Origin: Pseudobutyrivibrio ruminis
GTDB lineage: Bacteria; Bacillota; Clostridia; Lachnospirales; Lachnospiraceae
Length of the DNA: 64,000 nucleotides
Assembly (NCBI RefSeq): GCF_015057245.1
Contig: NZ_SVET01000002.1
Span: 307,836-371,835, forward strand
Direction of reading: 5' to 3'
Below, piece by piece: positions 53,177 to 61,796 of this stretch (its first letter is position 1; each line of letters starts with the position of its first letter). The notes under the pieces were generated by a model, which searched no databases, had not been told where the DNA came from, and saw only the letters and a program-made list of their open reading frames with translations. The translations under genes were made by a program, and so were the position numbers.

Positions 53177-54106
53177 CTATCTTTGAATTGTGAACTCGTA
53201 GGCTGTGTTGTATGTGGCCACATAAAGTGTGTCACCCTTGATATCAAACTGCTCTGGTGCTGATTTTACCGAAATCTCATCCACCTTGTCGCCTGTATGC
53301 TTATCAAGCAAGTAGATGTAGTCTGGCTCGGATGTAAATCCATATCCGCAGATGATTGTATCGCCATCAACGATGAAGTTGCAAAGTCCTGATACTAGCG
53401 GCTCGCTTCGCCAAATCACTTCATTTTTCTGAAGGTCAATAGCTACTATGTGGCTTGATAATGGGTTCTCGCTGGAATATCCATTGTGCATGATTGAAAC
53501 ATAAAGGATATTGGCATTTTCATCCATCACTGCATACTGAATATTCTGTACTGCCTGTGAATATCTTCCTGATTCATCTGGGCCATAGCAAAGCTCGTAT
53601 AAATCCAAATAATAAAGGATATCCCCTGTGCTTTCGGATGAAATTGTAAGGGCAGTGCATGAATAATCATCATCTGGATAAAGCCCCTTGTATGTAAATG
53701 TTCCATCTGAGTATGGAAGTCTCTGATACTCAAAACCATTCTTCTGGCACCACACATCGGTATCGAGCCACTCTTGACTCTCCTCTTTTGTCTTTGTAAG
53801 GGAAAGATGTGGGTAATCATCTGCGCTTAAACCAGTGTTATTAAACTTATCCCATGAAGGATTCTTGATTGTGATAGCTGCTGGTGATTCTGTAATATTT
53901 TCATCGTTATTCTCTAGCCCCTCAGTCTCATCATCTGTAGTTGCTGTATCTGTGGATTCTGTCTGCGAATCCGCCTTTGAATCTGATGATTCCACCGACT
54001 CTGTAGCTTGTGTATCCTCATCATCCTCAATTGTAATTTTAATTGTTTTGCAGCCTGTTAAAATAAGGCTTGCGCTTAGCATTAATAACAAAGCTTTCTT
54101 TTTCAT
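53177..54106 (-). CDS. Lipoprotein with predicted beta-propeller-like domain
   Basis: A 309-residue secreted lipoprotein: signal MKKKALLLMLSASL, lipobox LTGC, then an acidic Ser/Thr/Glu linker (about 30-75) and a folded domain. Repeated strand patterns such as NILYVSIMHNG, HIVAIDLQKNEVIWRSEPL and YIYLLDKHTGDKVDEI look like PQQ-type propeller blades. No enzyme motif is visible. AAGGAG 9-10 nt before ATG; a TTGAAA-N16-CATACT promoter lies about 40 bp upstream. Confidence 0.75.
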   Translation of the reverse strand: MKKKALLLMLSASLILTGCKTIKITIEDDEDTQATESVESSDSKADSQTESTDTATTDDETEGLENNDENITESPAAITIKNPSWDKFNNTGLSADDYPHLSLTKTKEESQEWLDTDVWCQKNGFEYQRLPYSDGTFTYKGLYPDDDYSCTALTISSESTGDILYYLDLYELCYGPDESGRYSQAVQNIQYAVMDENANILYVSIMHNGYSSENPLSSHIVAIDLQKNEVIWRSEPLVSGLCNFIVDGDTIICGYGFTSEPDYIYLLDKHTGDKVDEISVKSAPEQFDIKGDTLYVATYNTAYEFTIQR

Positions 54107-54164
54107 AATATTATGTCTCCTTTTTTCTGCATTTTCTAGTATGACACTTTCATTTATTTTTTCA

Positions 54165-54197
54165 ATAAAAAAGACAACAGTTTTTGTCTGTTGTCTT
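54165..54197 (-). terminator. Terminator of the capA-to-EamA operon
   Basis: Perfect minus-strand stem AAGACAACAG/CTGTTGTCTT with a 7-nt loop and a TTTTT tail, just after the EamA stop at 54205. Confidence 0.88.
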
Positions 54198-54204
54198 ATA
54201 ACCT

Positions 54205-55095
54205 CTATTCTTTTTTAGAAAACGTAATACTGCACAACATCAGGAATATCAGCGCAAAGCCAAGCGCATCGTACACTGTGAACTTGTTTCCAAGGATTGT
54301 AGTTCCGATGATTGCAGCAGTTATTGGCTCTGCGAAGCTATATAGGCTAGCCTTGTTTGGACCGATTCGCTTAACGCCGCTGATGTAGAGAGTGAATGCT
54401 CCGATGTTTCCAACTAACACAACAAATGCTATGCCAAGCAGGCCGTAAATATTTGGTGTGTAAGGGATTTGCCATATCCTAAAGACAAGGCATCCAAATG
54501 CGCCACCCATCAAAAATGACCATGCCTGAGCGATAACTACAGGTGTGTCGCTGGTGATTCTTGGCGCAAGCACATTGTAAATCATTACACATACCGCACT
54601 ACCAACTCCAGCAATCAGGGCGCCTTTTGCTACTGAAAGATTTTCGATGTTTCCATGGGTTGTAAGGAAAAATACACCTAGAATTGCCAGTATGATGGCA
54701 CTTACTTCGCCGAGCTTTGGCAATCTTCTCCCCTTCAGACATGTCACCATCAAAATGAAAATAGGTGCTAGATCCTGCAAAATCGTACCTATGGCTGCGT
54801 TTGAAAGCTCTATGGTTAGGAAATATAGAAATTGGCAACAACTAACTCCTAGCAGGCCATATATCAGCATGTTTACCGACTGGCCAGGTGTGGCCCATGG
54901 CTTGAAAGTCTCTTTTTTATATTTTGCAAGGCAATAGATAATCAGTATTATTCCAGCCAAGCCTAAGCGAATCGGCACAAGCCACTGACTATCCATCTGC
55001 TGCACATCAAATAAATACTGGCCTACAGAACCTGAGAGCCCCCAGCAGGAGGCTCCCAAGATTGTAAGCAATATTCCTTTATAATCACGTTTCAT
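54205..55095 (-). CDS. EamA/DMT family transporter
   Basis: A 296-residue membrane protein with about ten helices; EamA halves are seen in GASCWGLSGSVGQYLF, SNAAIGTILQDLAPIFILMVTC and GPNKASLYSFAEPITAAIIGT, the latter a well conserved family segment. Metabolite exporter of unknown substrate. It starts 3 bp after the sfsA stop and ends the six-gene operon that begins with the CapA-like gene. Confidence 0.88.
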   Translation of the reverse strand: MKRDYKGILLTILGASCWGLSGSVGQYLFDVQQMDSQWLVPIRLGLAGIILIIYCLAKYKKETFKPWATPGQSVNMLIYGLLGVSCCQFLYFLTIELSNAAIGTILQDLAPIFILMVTCLKGRRLPKLGEVSAIILAILGVFFLTTHGNIENLSVAKGALIAGVGSAVCVMIYNVLAPRITSDTPVVIAQAWSFLMGGAFGCLVFRIWQIPYTPNIYGLLGIAFVVLVGNIGAFTLYISGVKRIGPNKASLYSFAEPITAAIIGTTILGNKFTVYDALGFALIFLMLCSITFSKKE

Positions 55096-55098
55096 CTG

Positions 55099-55749
55099 TT
55101 AATTAGTAATCTCCAATAAATCTTTTTCTACGTGGCACTGCAAAAACAGCACCTGTACGCCTGCGTCCCGCGCCTCTTGTAAAGCGATACCAAACTCCGG
55201 GTGAGTCTCCACATTGGGGCGCACCTCTGTAACACCATCTACCTGAATAACAAAAGCCACCATAGCCTTGTAGCCAAGCTTTGTAGCCTTTGCCAACTCT
55301 CTCAAGTGCTTTACACCACGCTCTGTAGGCGCATCAGGAAAAAAGCCTACACCATCTTTAATAAGTGTGCAACCTTTAACTTCAAGAAGATATTCATCCT
55401 CACCTTTTTTCATGAAGAAATCGATTCTGGAATCGCCATATTTATGCTCCGGGTCGATATAGTCATAATCCTGCTTTTCCAGCCATTCCTTCACCACCGC
55501 ATTTGGCGCCTGAGAATCGATGTTGATTATTCCGATAGGTGTCTCAACGGCAACCAAATCATATGGTGTTTTACGCTCTGGATTTGTAGCCTTTTCCAGG
55601 TATACCGTCCTGCCAGGAAGCAATAATTCCTTGCAACGGCCAGTATTTTTTACATGGACAGTTACTTCCTGCCCATCAATATCAACCTGAGCTATAAAGC
55701 GATTTGGACGTGATATGAACTTTGCTTCTACGATATTTTTATACTTCAC
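55099..55749 (-). CDS. sfsA: SfsA family DNA-binding protein/nuclease-like
   Basis: The GTG at 55749 is chosen: it starts at the conserved VKYKNIVEAKFISRPNRFIA segment, follows AGGAG by 11 nt and gives 216 residues, close to the usual 230. Longer in-frame extensions run antisense-free through the upstream gene and are unlikely. Family motifs are CHVKNTGRCKELLLPG-like (here VHVKNTGRCKELLLPG), DSRIDFFM and YLLEVKGCTL, the last two matching the PD-(D/E)XK-like core of SfsA. First described as stimulating maltose fermentation in E. coli; biochemical role unsettled. Confidence 0.9.
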   Translation of the reverse strand: MKYKNIVEAKFISRPNRFIAQVDIDGQEVTVHVKNTGRCKELLLPGRTVYLEKATNPERKTPYDLVAVETPIGIINIDSQAPNAVVKEWLEKQDYDYIDPEHKYGDSRIDFFMKKGEDEYLLEVKGCTLIKDGVGFFPDAPTERGVKHLRELAKATKLGYKAMVAFVIQVDGVTEVRPNVETHPEFGIALQEARDAGVQVLFLQCHVEKDLLEITN

Positions 55750-55763
55750 TAATGATTTTTCTC

Positions 55764-56033
55764 CTATATCAAGCCCGTTAAATATGCTGCTATAACCAAC
55801 TGGATAATCAGAATTGCTGGCATGCCAATTACAAAATACCAGTGTTTTGTCTTGTGATGAAACAGGTACATCCCTGCCCATGTTCCGATGCTTCCGCCTA
55901 TTAAGCTGACTAAAAATAATGTCTTTTCTGGTATGCGCCAAGCACCTTTGATGGCTTTTGCTTTATCAATTCCCATTACGGCTAAGCCTGCAATATTAGC
56001 AATGACCAAATATCCTAGTATCAACTTGTCCAT
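55764..56033 (-). CDS. DUF1294 small membrane protein
   Basis: An 89-residue protein with about three membrane helices and the DUF1294 signature DKAKAIKGAWRIPEKTLFL, then GGSIGTWAGMYLFHHKTKH. Length and motifs match the family well. Function is unknown. It lies between proX and sfsA in the operon, with sfsA starting 14 bp after its stop. Confidence 0.88.
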   Translation of the reverse strand: MDKLILGYLVIANIAGLAVMGIDKAKAIKGAWRIPEKTLFLVSLIGGSIGTWAGMYLFHHKTKHWYFVIGMPAILIIQLVIAAYLTGLI

Positions 56034-56057
56034 GTCATTTCCTCCATCCTTTGAATT

Positions 56058-56606
56058 CTAGTCTTCACCAAGCAATGTAACTATTCTTGGCTCATGGCCC
56101 ACTGCTGGAAGATATACGTCAAAAATATCCTTTGCCGCTATCTTCATGCTTGATGTATTTACGCATGGATGGCAGCCGATAAACTCGCTGTTTTTCACAT
56201 CTTCATCTACTAAAAGCTGTACCGCATGGTCTTTATCATTCATTAGCCCCATTACACTAACTGAGCCTGGCTCGATGTCCAGATACTTAAGCATATCCTC
56301 TGGGTCTGCAAATGAAAGTCTCGCTGAATTTATCTGCTTTGAAAGCTCCTTTGTTTTGAACTTTTTATCTCCTGGAATCATTAGTAAATAAAAGTTTGTC
56401 TTCTGTCTATTACATAAAAAGAGGTTCTTACATATCAATGCGCCCAAGGATTTATCTATTTCGGCGCAAACTTCCATTGTGTCTGCGGGTGCATGGTCTA
56501 TACGCTTGTACTCAATTCCAAGCTCATCTAAATAATCATATACTCTTATTTCTCTGTCTAAACGGCCCGTTGTGTCCGCTGGTCTTCCTGTCTGTAATTC
56601 TGTCAT
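56058..56606 (-). CDS. Prolyl-tRNA editing protein (YbaK/ProX type)
   Basis: A 182-residue trans-editing protein of the YbaK/ProXp family that hydrolyses mischarged aminoacyl-tRNA, typically Ala-tRNA(Pro). Conserved patterns: YKRIDHAPADTMEVC, LICKNLFLCNRQKTNFYLLMIPGDKKF with the key lysine after C, and GSVSVMGLMNDKDHAVQLLVD, then FIGCHPCVNTSSMKI. It is a free-standing protein, not fused to ProRS. Ribosome site AAGGAACAAATC. Fifth from last in the capA operon. Confidence 0.88.
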   Translation of the reverse strand: MTELQTGRPADTTGRLDREIRVYDYLDELGIEYKRIDHAPADTMEVCAEIDKSLGALICKNLFLCNRQKTNFYLLMIPGDKKFKTKELSKQINSARLSFADPEDMLKYLDIEPGSVSVMGLMNDKDHAVQLLVDEDVKNSEFIGCHPCVNTSSMKIAAKDIFDVYLPAVGHEPRIVTLLGED

Positions 56607-56649
56607 GATTTGTTCCTTTTGCTACATTCCTACAAATTCAATTTTTTTC

Positions 56650-57774
56650 TTACTCACCAAAAATATCGCTGTAAATATCATTATAAGTTTCTTCAGATAC
56701 TTCATCATCATTATAATAATAGGTACGACTACCGTCTTCATCTTCATTCCAGTATAGATTCATAGAATCCTCTATTTGAAGATTTCCGTTAAACTTATAA
56801 AGCTGATACATATTGCGGCCTTCATGCATAGTGTCTTGGTACAAAATCCATGTAGAATTGTTATATGTTATATAACTACAAAATGCCGCTGTTCCTTCGC
56901 CATCTGCAAACATAGTAACCTTACCATCTTTGCAATCAAAGCACATGATTCCATATATTGTATCAATTATATATTCTAATTCTCCATCATTATCTACATC
57001 ATATGGGTCAACCACTTTTTGATAGTCATTCATATCATCCTCAGACCATCCCCAGTCTTTGGTATTAATATATCCTGTGTTCCCATCTATATCAGTGAAC
57101 TCAGCCTGTATTTCACCATTGCAAAATGCATCAAATAGTTCTTGGGGTGTCATCACTTCAAGCTCTTCTTTGGTATATTTTGATTCAAATGCCTCATTTT
57201 CACCGTTTATGTCTTCTGTTACATCTGCTATGGAACCATCTTTTAGCATATACATATAGCTAAAGGGTTCATCATCAAAAGTATTATATCCACTTAGATA
57301 AAAGCATTTTTCTCCATCAATGTCTTTAAATTCTTCTTCGACATAATACGTTACATTTGGATCATACCAACCAAATAGCTGTTCCACCTCTAAGCTTTCA
57401 TTTACAAACCACACTGTGGATGAATACCAACGAGTTTCATCCTCTTCATCCTGATGCCCACACAAAACAAATGCCTCATTTTTGCCATTTTCATCAAAAT
57501 CCACAAGATAACTTGCAAATTGTTCGCCTTGAATCTCATCGACTGATGAGGCAAATTCATAGACTGCTTCAGTATACTCATTTTCGCCTTCTTCTAGTTT
57601 TATAATACCTTCTGTTCCATTCGTTATGTCTTCGGTACTGTCACTTTCTACCGTTGATTTTTCTTTTACATCGTTCTCCAGTAAACCTGAATTTTCTTCT
57701 CCGCATCCTTGCAAGGCAAATGCTATGCTTGCACTAATAAGAACATACACTGCTTTTTTCTTTTTCATTTTCAA
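56650..57774 (-). CDS. Secreted lipoprotein of unknown function
   Basis: A 374-residue lipoprotein: signal with lipobox LQGC at about residue 24, an acidic linker, then a domain with recurring Asp-rich turns (DFDENGKNEAFVLCG, YDVDNDGELEYIIDT), similar to calcium-binding or VCBS-type repeats in clostridial lipoproteins. Strongly acidic overall. It follows the CapA-like gene by 9 bp. No enzyme motif is visible. Confidence 0.7.
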   Translation of the reverse strand: MKMKKKKAVYVLISASIAFALQGCGEENSGLLENDVKEKSTVESDSTEDITNGTEGIIKLEEGENEYTEAVYEFASSVDEIQGEQFASYLVDFDENGKNEAFVLCGHQDEEDETRWYSSTVWFVNESLEVEQLFGWYDPNVTYYVEEEFKDIDGEKCFYLSGYNTFDDEPFSYMYMLKDGSIADVTEDINGENEAFESKYTKEELEVMTPQELFDAFCNGEIQAEFTDIDGNTGYINTKDWGWSEDDMNDYQKVVDPYDVDNDGELEYIIDTIYGIMCFDCKDGKVTMFADGEGTAAFCSYITYNNSTWILYQDTMHEGRNMYQLYKFNGNLQIEDSMNLYWNEDEDGSRTYYYNDDEVSEETYNDIYSDIFGE

Positions 57775-57783
57775 AATTCTCCT

Positions 57784-58902
57784 CTATTCTGTCTTTTCCT
57801 GTGTAATAATTCCGTCGTCGCTTATTTGCGCATTTACTGATATGCTTTCAAGCCTATCATACAACTGGCGCTGCTTTGCACCATCTGCCACGTACTGTGT
57901 TGTGCAGTTTGCTTGCAATGCAGGTGTAATGATAACGTCCATATTTTCCTCATCATTATCTCCATAGCAATGCAATGTGATAAGCATGGTATCCAACGTC
58001 TTTTCGTTGAACCAATAATTTCCAAGACTGTAGACTATTGGTACATCGTTGTAAAACTCGAAGCCCTGAAGACAATGTGTGTGGGCGCCTATGATTACAT
58101 CTGCTCCGGCGTCGATATACTCATGTGCCGTAGATGTCTGTAGCGGCTCAAGCACTGTGGAATATTCCGTGCCCCAGTGAGGTAGCGCCACCACAATATC
58201 CGCATTAGCATCGGCCTCTTTTATCTCTTCGTCAAAGAGGGCTGTGTCATAGCATCTGAGAATTCCTGGCTCGGTATCCGTGGCCTGTGGTGTCATCTTG
58301 TTCTTTTCAGCACGGGATGCAGCCACGAATGCTATCTTCTTTCCCTGGACTTCCATGTATACTGGCTCACTCGCCTCTTCCAAATTGTGGCCCGCTCCTA
58401 CATATGGAATCCCTGCTGCATCCAAGGTATCCATTGTATCAAGCAATGCGTCTTTTCCATAATCGTACACATGATTATTTGCAAGACCCACTATATCAAC
58501 CCCAAGCAACTTCAGATTCTCTACTCTGGCCGGATTGGCTCTGAAAGTATATGCTTTACCTGCCAGCGGTTGTCCACGGTCGCTGTATGTAAACTCGTTA
58601 TTTATCCACATTATATCGGACTGCTGCATGGTACTTATCAACTCCGGTGAAATGCAGTCCGCAATACCATTTGCGCAGGTATTCAGATATTGGGTTGTGG
58701 CCCAATTTTCGTCAAAGTTGATATCGCCGGCGAAGCATAAAGTAAAATCGTATTCACCATTATCTTCTGTGGTAGATTCCACAGGCTGTGGCTGGCTATA
58801 GTTGGCCTCCTGGGCCGACACCTGCTCTTGCATAACCGTTTGCTTGCCGCATGCTACTAGCGATAAGGCCAAGCATATTGATAAAGCTATCCTTCTTTTC
58901 AT
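57784..58902 (-). CDS. CapA family lipoprotein (metallophosphatase fold)
   Basis: The ATG at 58902 is chosen (AAGGAAAG upstream; an in-frame TTG lies 15 bp earlier), giving 372 residues. Signal with lipobox LVACG, then the CapA/PGA_cap domain: FAGDINFDENW metal motif, WINNEFTYSDRG, VDIVGLANNHVYDYG, LPHWGTEYS, and GAHTHCLQGFEFYNDVPIVYSLGNYWF. Members take part in poly-gamma-glutamate capsule handling or related surface polymers; without capB/capC here the role is open. First gene of a six-gene operon. Confidence 0.9.
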   Translation of the reverse strand: MKRRIALSICLALSLVACGKQTVMQEQVSAQEANYSQPQPVESTTEDNGEYDFTLCFAGDINFDENWATTQYLNTCANGIADCISPELISTMQQSDIMWINNEFTYSDRGQPLAGKAYTFRANPARVENLKLLGVDIVGLANNHVYDYGKDALLDTMDTLDAAGIPYVGAGHNLEEASEPVYMEVQGKKIAFVAASRAEKNKMTPQATDTEPGILRCYDTALFDEEIKEADANADIVVALPHWGTEYSTVLEPLQTSTAHEYIDAGADVIIGAHTHCLQGFEFYNDVPIVYSLGNYWFNEKTLDTMLITLHCYGDNDEENMDVIITPALQANCTTQYVADGAKQRQLYDRLESISVNAQISDDGIITQEKTE

Positions 58903-59028
58903 TGGCTTTCCTTCCAAACTCCCTAATATAACTAATTTTAGCTTTTATTATACAACTTCATACTTTAGACGTACATTAGTGTTATTATCACTATATATGA
59001 CCTTTGTTCGTTTTAAGGTGGTGATTCT

Positions 59029-59556
59029 ATGTTGGGTATTAATGGCATAAACACTAACTTTTCTCCATATAGTAATTCTATTAATTCTGGCGCAACAAAT
59101 CCTGTGGATTCTAAAATTGCAGATGAACTGCGTGCTGAGGGCAAAAGTGAGTCCTTGGCCAAGAATATTACCAGCGAACGCGCTGCAAAGCGAGCTGGCA
59201 TAATTGAATGCGAAACCTGCGCCAGCAGAAAATATCAGGACGGATCTGACGAGCAAGTATCCTTTAAATCTGCTGCTCATATATCACCTAATGCTGCTGC
59301 GGCTCGTGTCCGCGGGCATGAGCAAGAGCACGTAAACAATGCCTACGACAAAGCTGAGGAAAGTGGCGGCAAAGTCCTTCAGGCCTCTGTTTCTATCCAT
59401 ACTGCTGTCTGCCCTGAGTGCGGCCGCACCTATGTCTCAGGCGGCACCACCCACACTAAGATTGCCTATCCAAACGAAGATAATCCTTATCAAAAAAACA
59501 GAAAGGAAGCCGATGCTGGCCTCCTCTCTGGAATGAATATCGATATGGGGGTTTAA
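59029..59556 (+). CDS. SprA-related protein with HExxH motif
   Basis: A 175-residue protein of the putative metalloprotease (SprA-related) family. Features: CETCASRKYQDGSDEQVSFKSAAHISP is represented by the CxxC plus DGSDE pattern near residues 62-75; VRGHEQEHV contains a zinc-type HExxH (about 97-101); and CPECGRTYVSGGTT provides a second CxxC. The N-terminus is Asn/Ser-rich and has no classic signal peptide. Ribosome site AAGGTGG. Divergent from the capA operon. Activity is predicted only. Confidence 0.78.
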   Translation: MLGINGINTNFSPYSNSINSGATNPVDSKIADELRAEGKSESLAKNITSERAAKRAGIIECETCASRKYQDGSDEQVSFKSAAHISPNAAAARVRGHEQEHVNNAYDKAEESGGKVLQASVSIHTAVCPECGRTYVSGGTTHTKIAYPNEDNPYQKNRKEADAGLLSGMNIDMGV

Positions 59557-59589
59557 AATCTTTTACATGCTGCAAACATTTTAGTTCTT

Positions 59590-60033
59590 TTATAGGTTCT
59601 TTTCAAATATTTGATCTGCAAGACCTACAATAGGAGTAAAATCTGCAATCTTTTTAAATCCATATTTTTCATATAGGCCACGATGTTCGCTTTTTAGATA
59701 AACTTTATTTAATCCTAGTTCTTTGCCATAACTTAGGGCTTTTTCTATTAGCTTTTCTGAAACTCTTTTGCCTCTATAGGATTCATCTACAAATACTAGA
59801 TTTATGAATGGATGATAGTCATATTCAGGTGGGATATATCCATCTTCTTCAAAAACGCAAAATCCTGCAATCTGGTTAGCCTCTATAGCAACAAATATTT
59901 GCTCTTTATCTTTGAAATCATGTTTTTCCATCCTATTAGCTAAATTCTTGCCTGGGTTCCATGAGCAATTTCTAGAAAATGCTATTAGCTTATCCCAATA
60001 TGGCTCATTCTCATTTACTAATATAATCTCCAT
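59590..60033 (-). CDS. GNAT family N-acetyltransferase
   Basis: A 147-residue acetyltransferase. The acetyl-CoA loop reads VDESYRGKRVSEKLIEKAL (Q/RxxGxG/A type, here RGKRVS), and the last strands are KVYLKSEHRGLYEKYGFKKI, typical of GNAT. Substrate unknown. Its start directly follows an 18-codon ORF, whose stop lies 2 bp upstream, and its own ribosome site is distant. Confidence 0.85.
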   Translation of the reverse strand: MEIILVNENEPYWDKLIAFSRNCSWNPGKNLANRMEKHDFKDKEQIFVAIEANQIAGFCVFEEDGYIPPEYDYHPFINLVFVDESYRGKRVSEKLIEKALSYGKELGLNKVYLKSEHRGLYEKYGFKKIADFTPIVGLADQIFEKNL

Positions 60034-60035
60034 AA

Positions 60036-60092
60036 CTAATTATAGCCCTTTCGCTCTTTTGCTTTTTCGATAAGTTCTTTAGCTATATCCAT
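60036..60092 (-). CDS. 18-aa micro-ORF upstream of GNAT
   Basis: ATG at 60092 with a GGGAGGG ribosome site 8 nt upstream encodes MDIAKELIEKAKERKGYN, an amphipathic basic helix, and ends 2 bp before the GNAT start. It may couple translation of GNAT or be a remnant. Only the ribosome site and position support it. Confidence 0.35.
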   Translation of the reverse strand: MDIAKELIEKAKERKGYN

Positions 60093-60119
60093 CAGCAATT
60101 CCCTCCCAGTTTTTAATAA

Positions 60120-60192
60120 TCGGAGTGACGCGATTTGAACGCGCGACTTCTACATCCCGAATGTAGCGCTCTACCATCTGAGCCACACCCCG
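60120..60192 (-). tRNA. tRNA-Pro (anticodon CGG)
   Basis: A full cloverleaf reads on the minus strand: acceptor CGGGGTG/CACTCCG with a C1-G72 pair typical of tRNA-Pro, D stem GCTC/GAGC, anticodon stem CTACA/TGTAG around TTCGGGA (anticodon CGG), T stem GCGCG/CGCGT around TTCAAAT, discriminator A, no encoded CCA. Confidence 0.95.
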
Positions 60193-60201
60193 TAAAGTAA
60201 A

Positions 60202-60346
60202 TGGCTGCAAAGATTACTCCTTGCAGCCTTATATATTTTAGCGGGTAAGCTTAGCTTGAACCCGCAGTGTCGAGTTTAGGCCTCCACATTGTGGAGGAAA
60301 TTTGAGGAATTGATCATCGGCAATGTCCTCCTTTCCTAAAATCGAC
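60202..60346 (-). ncRNA. Structured leader upstream of tRNA-Pro
   Basis: Minus strand, in order: GTCGATTTTAGG (60346-60335) pairs 11 of 12 with CCTAAACTCGAC (60280-60269) and closes a domain that contains a GGAGG ribosome site, a 13-codon ORF and a hairpin (60281-60297, arms CCTCCACA/TGTGGAGG). Then follow a hairpin with GCGGGT/ACCCGC arms (about 60241-60266) and one with GGCTGCAA/TTGCAGCC arms (60202-60227), and finally the tRNA. Expression is inferred. Confidence 0.55.
60276..60317 (-). CDS. 13-aa leader peptide candidate in the tRNA-Pro leader
   Basis: ATG at 60317 encodes MINSSNFLHNVEA and stops at 60276. A perfect AAAGGAGG lies 9 nt upstream. The GGAGGA of this site can pair with a downstream TCCTCC (60294-60299) that is otherwise part of the 60281-60297 hairpin, so the two pairings exclude each other. 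Confidence 0.45.
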   Translation of the reverse strand: MINSSNFLHNVEA

Positions 60347-60349
60347 TTA

Positions 60350-60355
60350 ATTATA
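60350..60355 (-). promoter_or_regulatory. -10 box for the tRNA-Pro leader
   Basis: TATAAT on the minus strand just before the closing stem; the start site should fall near 60343. The best -35 at 17-nt spacing (TTTTAT) is weak. Confidence 0.5.
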
Positions 60356-60408
60356 ATACACTTTAGTCTTCCATAAAATATTGACTATCCTCTCTTCTTT
60401 AGCATTAA

Positions 60409-61191
60409 TTATAGATTCACTACAATCTCTGATATAGCAACTAATGTAGCTTCTCCCCTGATAGTGATTCGATTATTATCCTCTAATCTGCAATGTACAT
60501 AACCACCACGCTTTGAAGCCTGGTAAGCTTTGATTTCCTTCTTATTCAATACTTCAGACCAATAAGCTGCTATCTGACAATGAGCTGAACCACATACTGG
60601 GTCTTCTGCAACAAGAAGTTTTGGAAAGAAAGTTCTTGAGACACAATCTACATCTTTTCCTCTTGCTGTAGCATCCTGTCCTCTGCCTGGAAGCTTTGAG
60701 AGCTTCATCTGATCAGGATTCATATTTCTTATCTGCTCTTCTGATTCAAATATACAGAGAAGGTCTGGTCCAAGAAGAGCCTTTATAGGACGAACGCCGT
60801 AAGCTTCTTCCATTTCATCTGTAACAGGAATTTCAGGCTGTTCATATGTAGGGAAATTCATCTCCAAGAGATTTCCATTTCTCTTTACTGTAAGTTTTCC
60901 GCTGAGAGTGTTGAATTCTACTAGGTCTGAATCCTTTTCTATGTAATTTAGTATTACAAATGAAGATGCAAGGGTTGCATGTCCACATAGTTCTACCTCT
61001 GAACCTGGTGTGAACCAACGTAAGTGATAGCCCTGTTCCTCTTTTACAATGAACGCTGTTTCAGACAGATTATTTTCCATTGCCAGCTTCATCATTGATT
61101 CTTCTGATGGCCATCTATCCATAACACACACTGCTGCTGGATTACCTGCAAATGGTGTGTTTGTAAATGCATCTACGATATATTGTTTCAT
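60409..61191 (-). CDS. PhzF family isomerase-like protein
   Basis: A 260-residue protein of the PhzF/DapF-like fold. Signature segments: VDAFTNTPFAGNPAAVCVMD at the N-terminus, NLSETAFIV with the catalytic Glu near 45, RWFTPGSEVELCGHATLASSFV, and VAEDPVCGSAHCQIAAYW. Members are isomerases or epimerases acting on small acidic metabolites; actual substrate unknown. It follows the histidine-phosphatase gene by 30 bp on the same strand. Confidence 0.9.
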   Translation of the reverse strand: MKQYIVDAFTNTPFAGNPAAVCVMDRWPSEESMMKLAMENNLSETAFIVKEEQGYHLRWFTPGSEVELCGHATLASSFVILNYIEKDSDLVEFNTLSGKLTVKRNGNLLEMNFPTYEQPEIPVTDEMEEAYGVRPIKALLGPDLLCIFESEEQIRNMNPDQMKLSKLPGRGQDATARGKDVDCVSRTFFPKLLVAEDPVCGSAHCQIAAYWSEVLNKKEIKAYQASKRGGYVHCRLEDNNRITIRGEATLVAISEIVVNL

Positions 61192-61221
61192 TATTGCCCC
61201 CTTTATATTCCCTTTTGTATA

Positions 61222-61755
61222 TTAAAAATCGTATCTCTTAACCTCACAGTTCTTGATTCCACAAGAAGAAAACTCCTCATTTGTCATTTCTGTAAAGTAG
61301 GATTCCACCATTCTTGCAATTCCATTATGGGCTACTAGAATGACTTCTCTATCTGACTCCTTTATATCATCTATAAGATTGTATATTCTCTGAGCAAGAT
61401 GGAGCATAGATTCACCAGTTCCAAATCTGCTTGCCATATCCTTTTTTGCTTCGTGGAATTCCGCTCCATCTCTTGGCGTAGACTCATATCTTCCAAAATT
61501 CTGCTCTTTGAGCCTTGGCTCTATTTCCATTGGTATTCCTGTAATCTCAGAGATGTGTCTTGCTGTTTCTTTTGCTCTTACAAGAGGTGATGTTAGGATT
61601 ACGTCCGCAGTAATTCCCTGCTCCACTATCTTTTTACCAGTTTCTATGGCTTGCTCATGACCTTTTTCTGTGAGCTCAATGTCTGTTTCACCGCAAATCT
61701 TATTTTCTACGTTCCAAACAGTTTCCCCGTGTCTAATAAAATAAAAATGATCCAT
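61222..61755 (-). CDS. Histidine phosphatase family protein (phosphoglycerate-mutase-like)
   Basis: A 177-residue phosphatase. The catalytic RHGETVWN is near residue 9, followed by LTEKGHEQA, SPLVRAKETARHI (second catalytic Arg), E at about 86 and VAHNGIARM with the second His. The size fits small phosphatases such as those acting on alpha-ribazole phosphate or other small phosphoesters rather than glycolytic mutase. Substrate unassigned. Confidence 0.9.
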   Translation of the reverse strand: MDHFYFIRHGETVWNVENKICGETDIELTEKGHEQAIETGKKIVEQGITADVILTSPLVRAKETARHISEITGIPMEIEPRLKEQNFGRYESTPRDGAEFHEAKKDMASRFGTGESMLHLAQRIYNLIDDIKESDREVILVAHNGIARMVESYFTEMTNEEFSSCGIKNCEVKRYDF

Positions 61756-61796
61756 GTTTATATACTTCCTAACTCTTTACAATTAATGTTTTTCTT

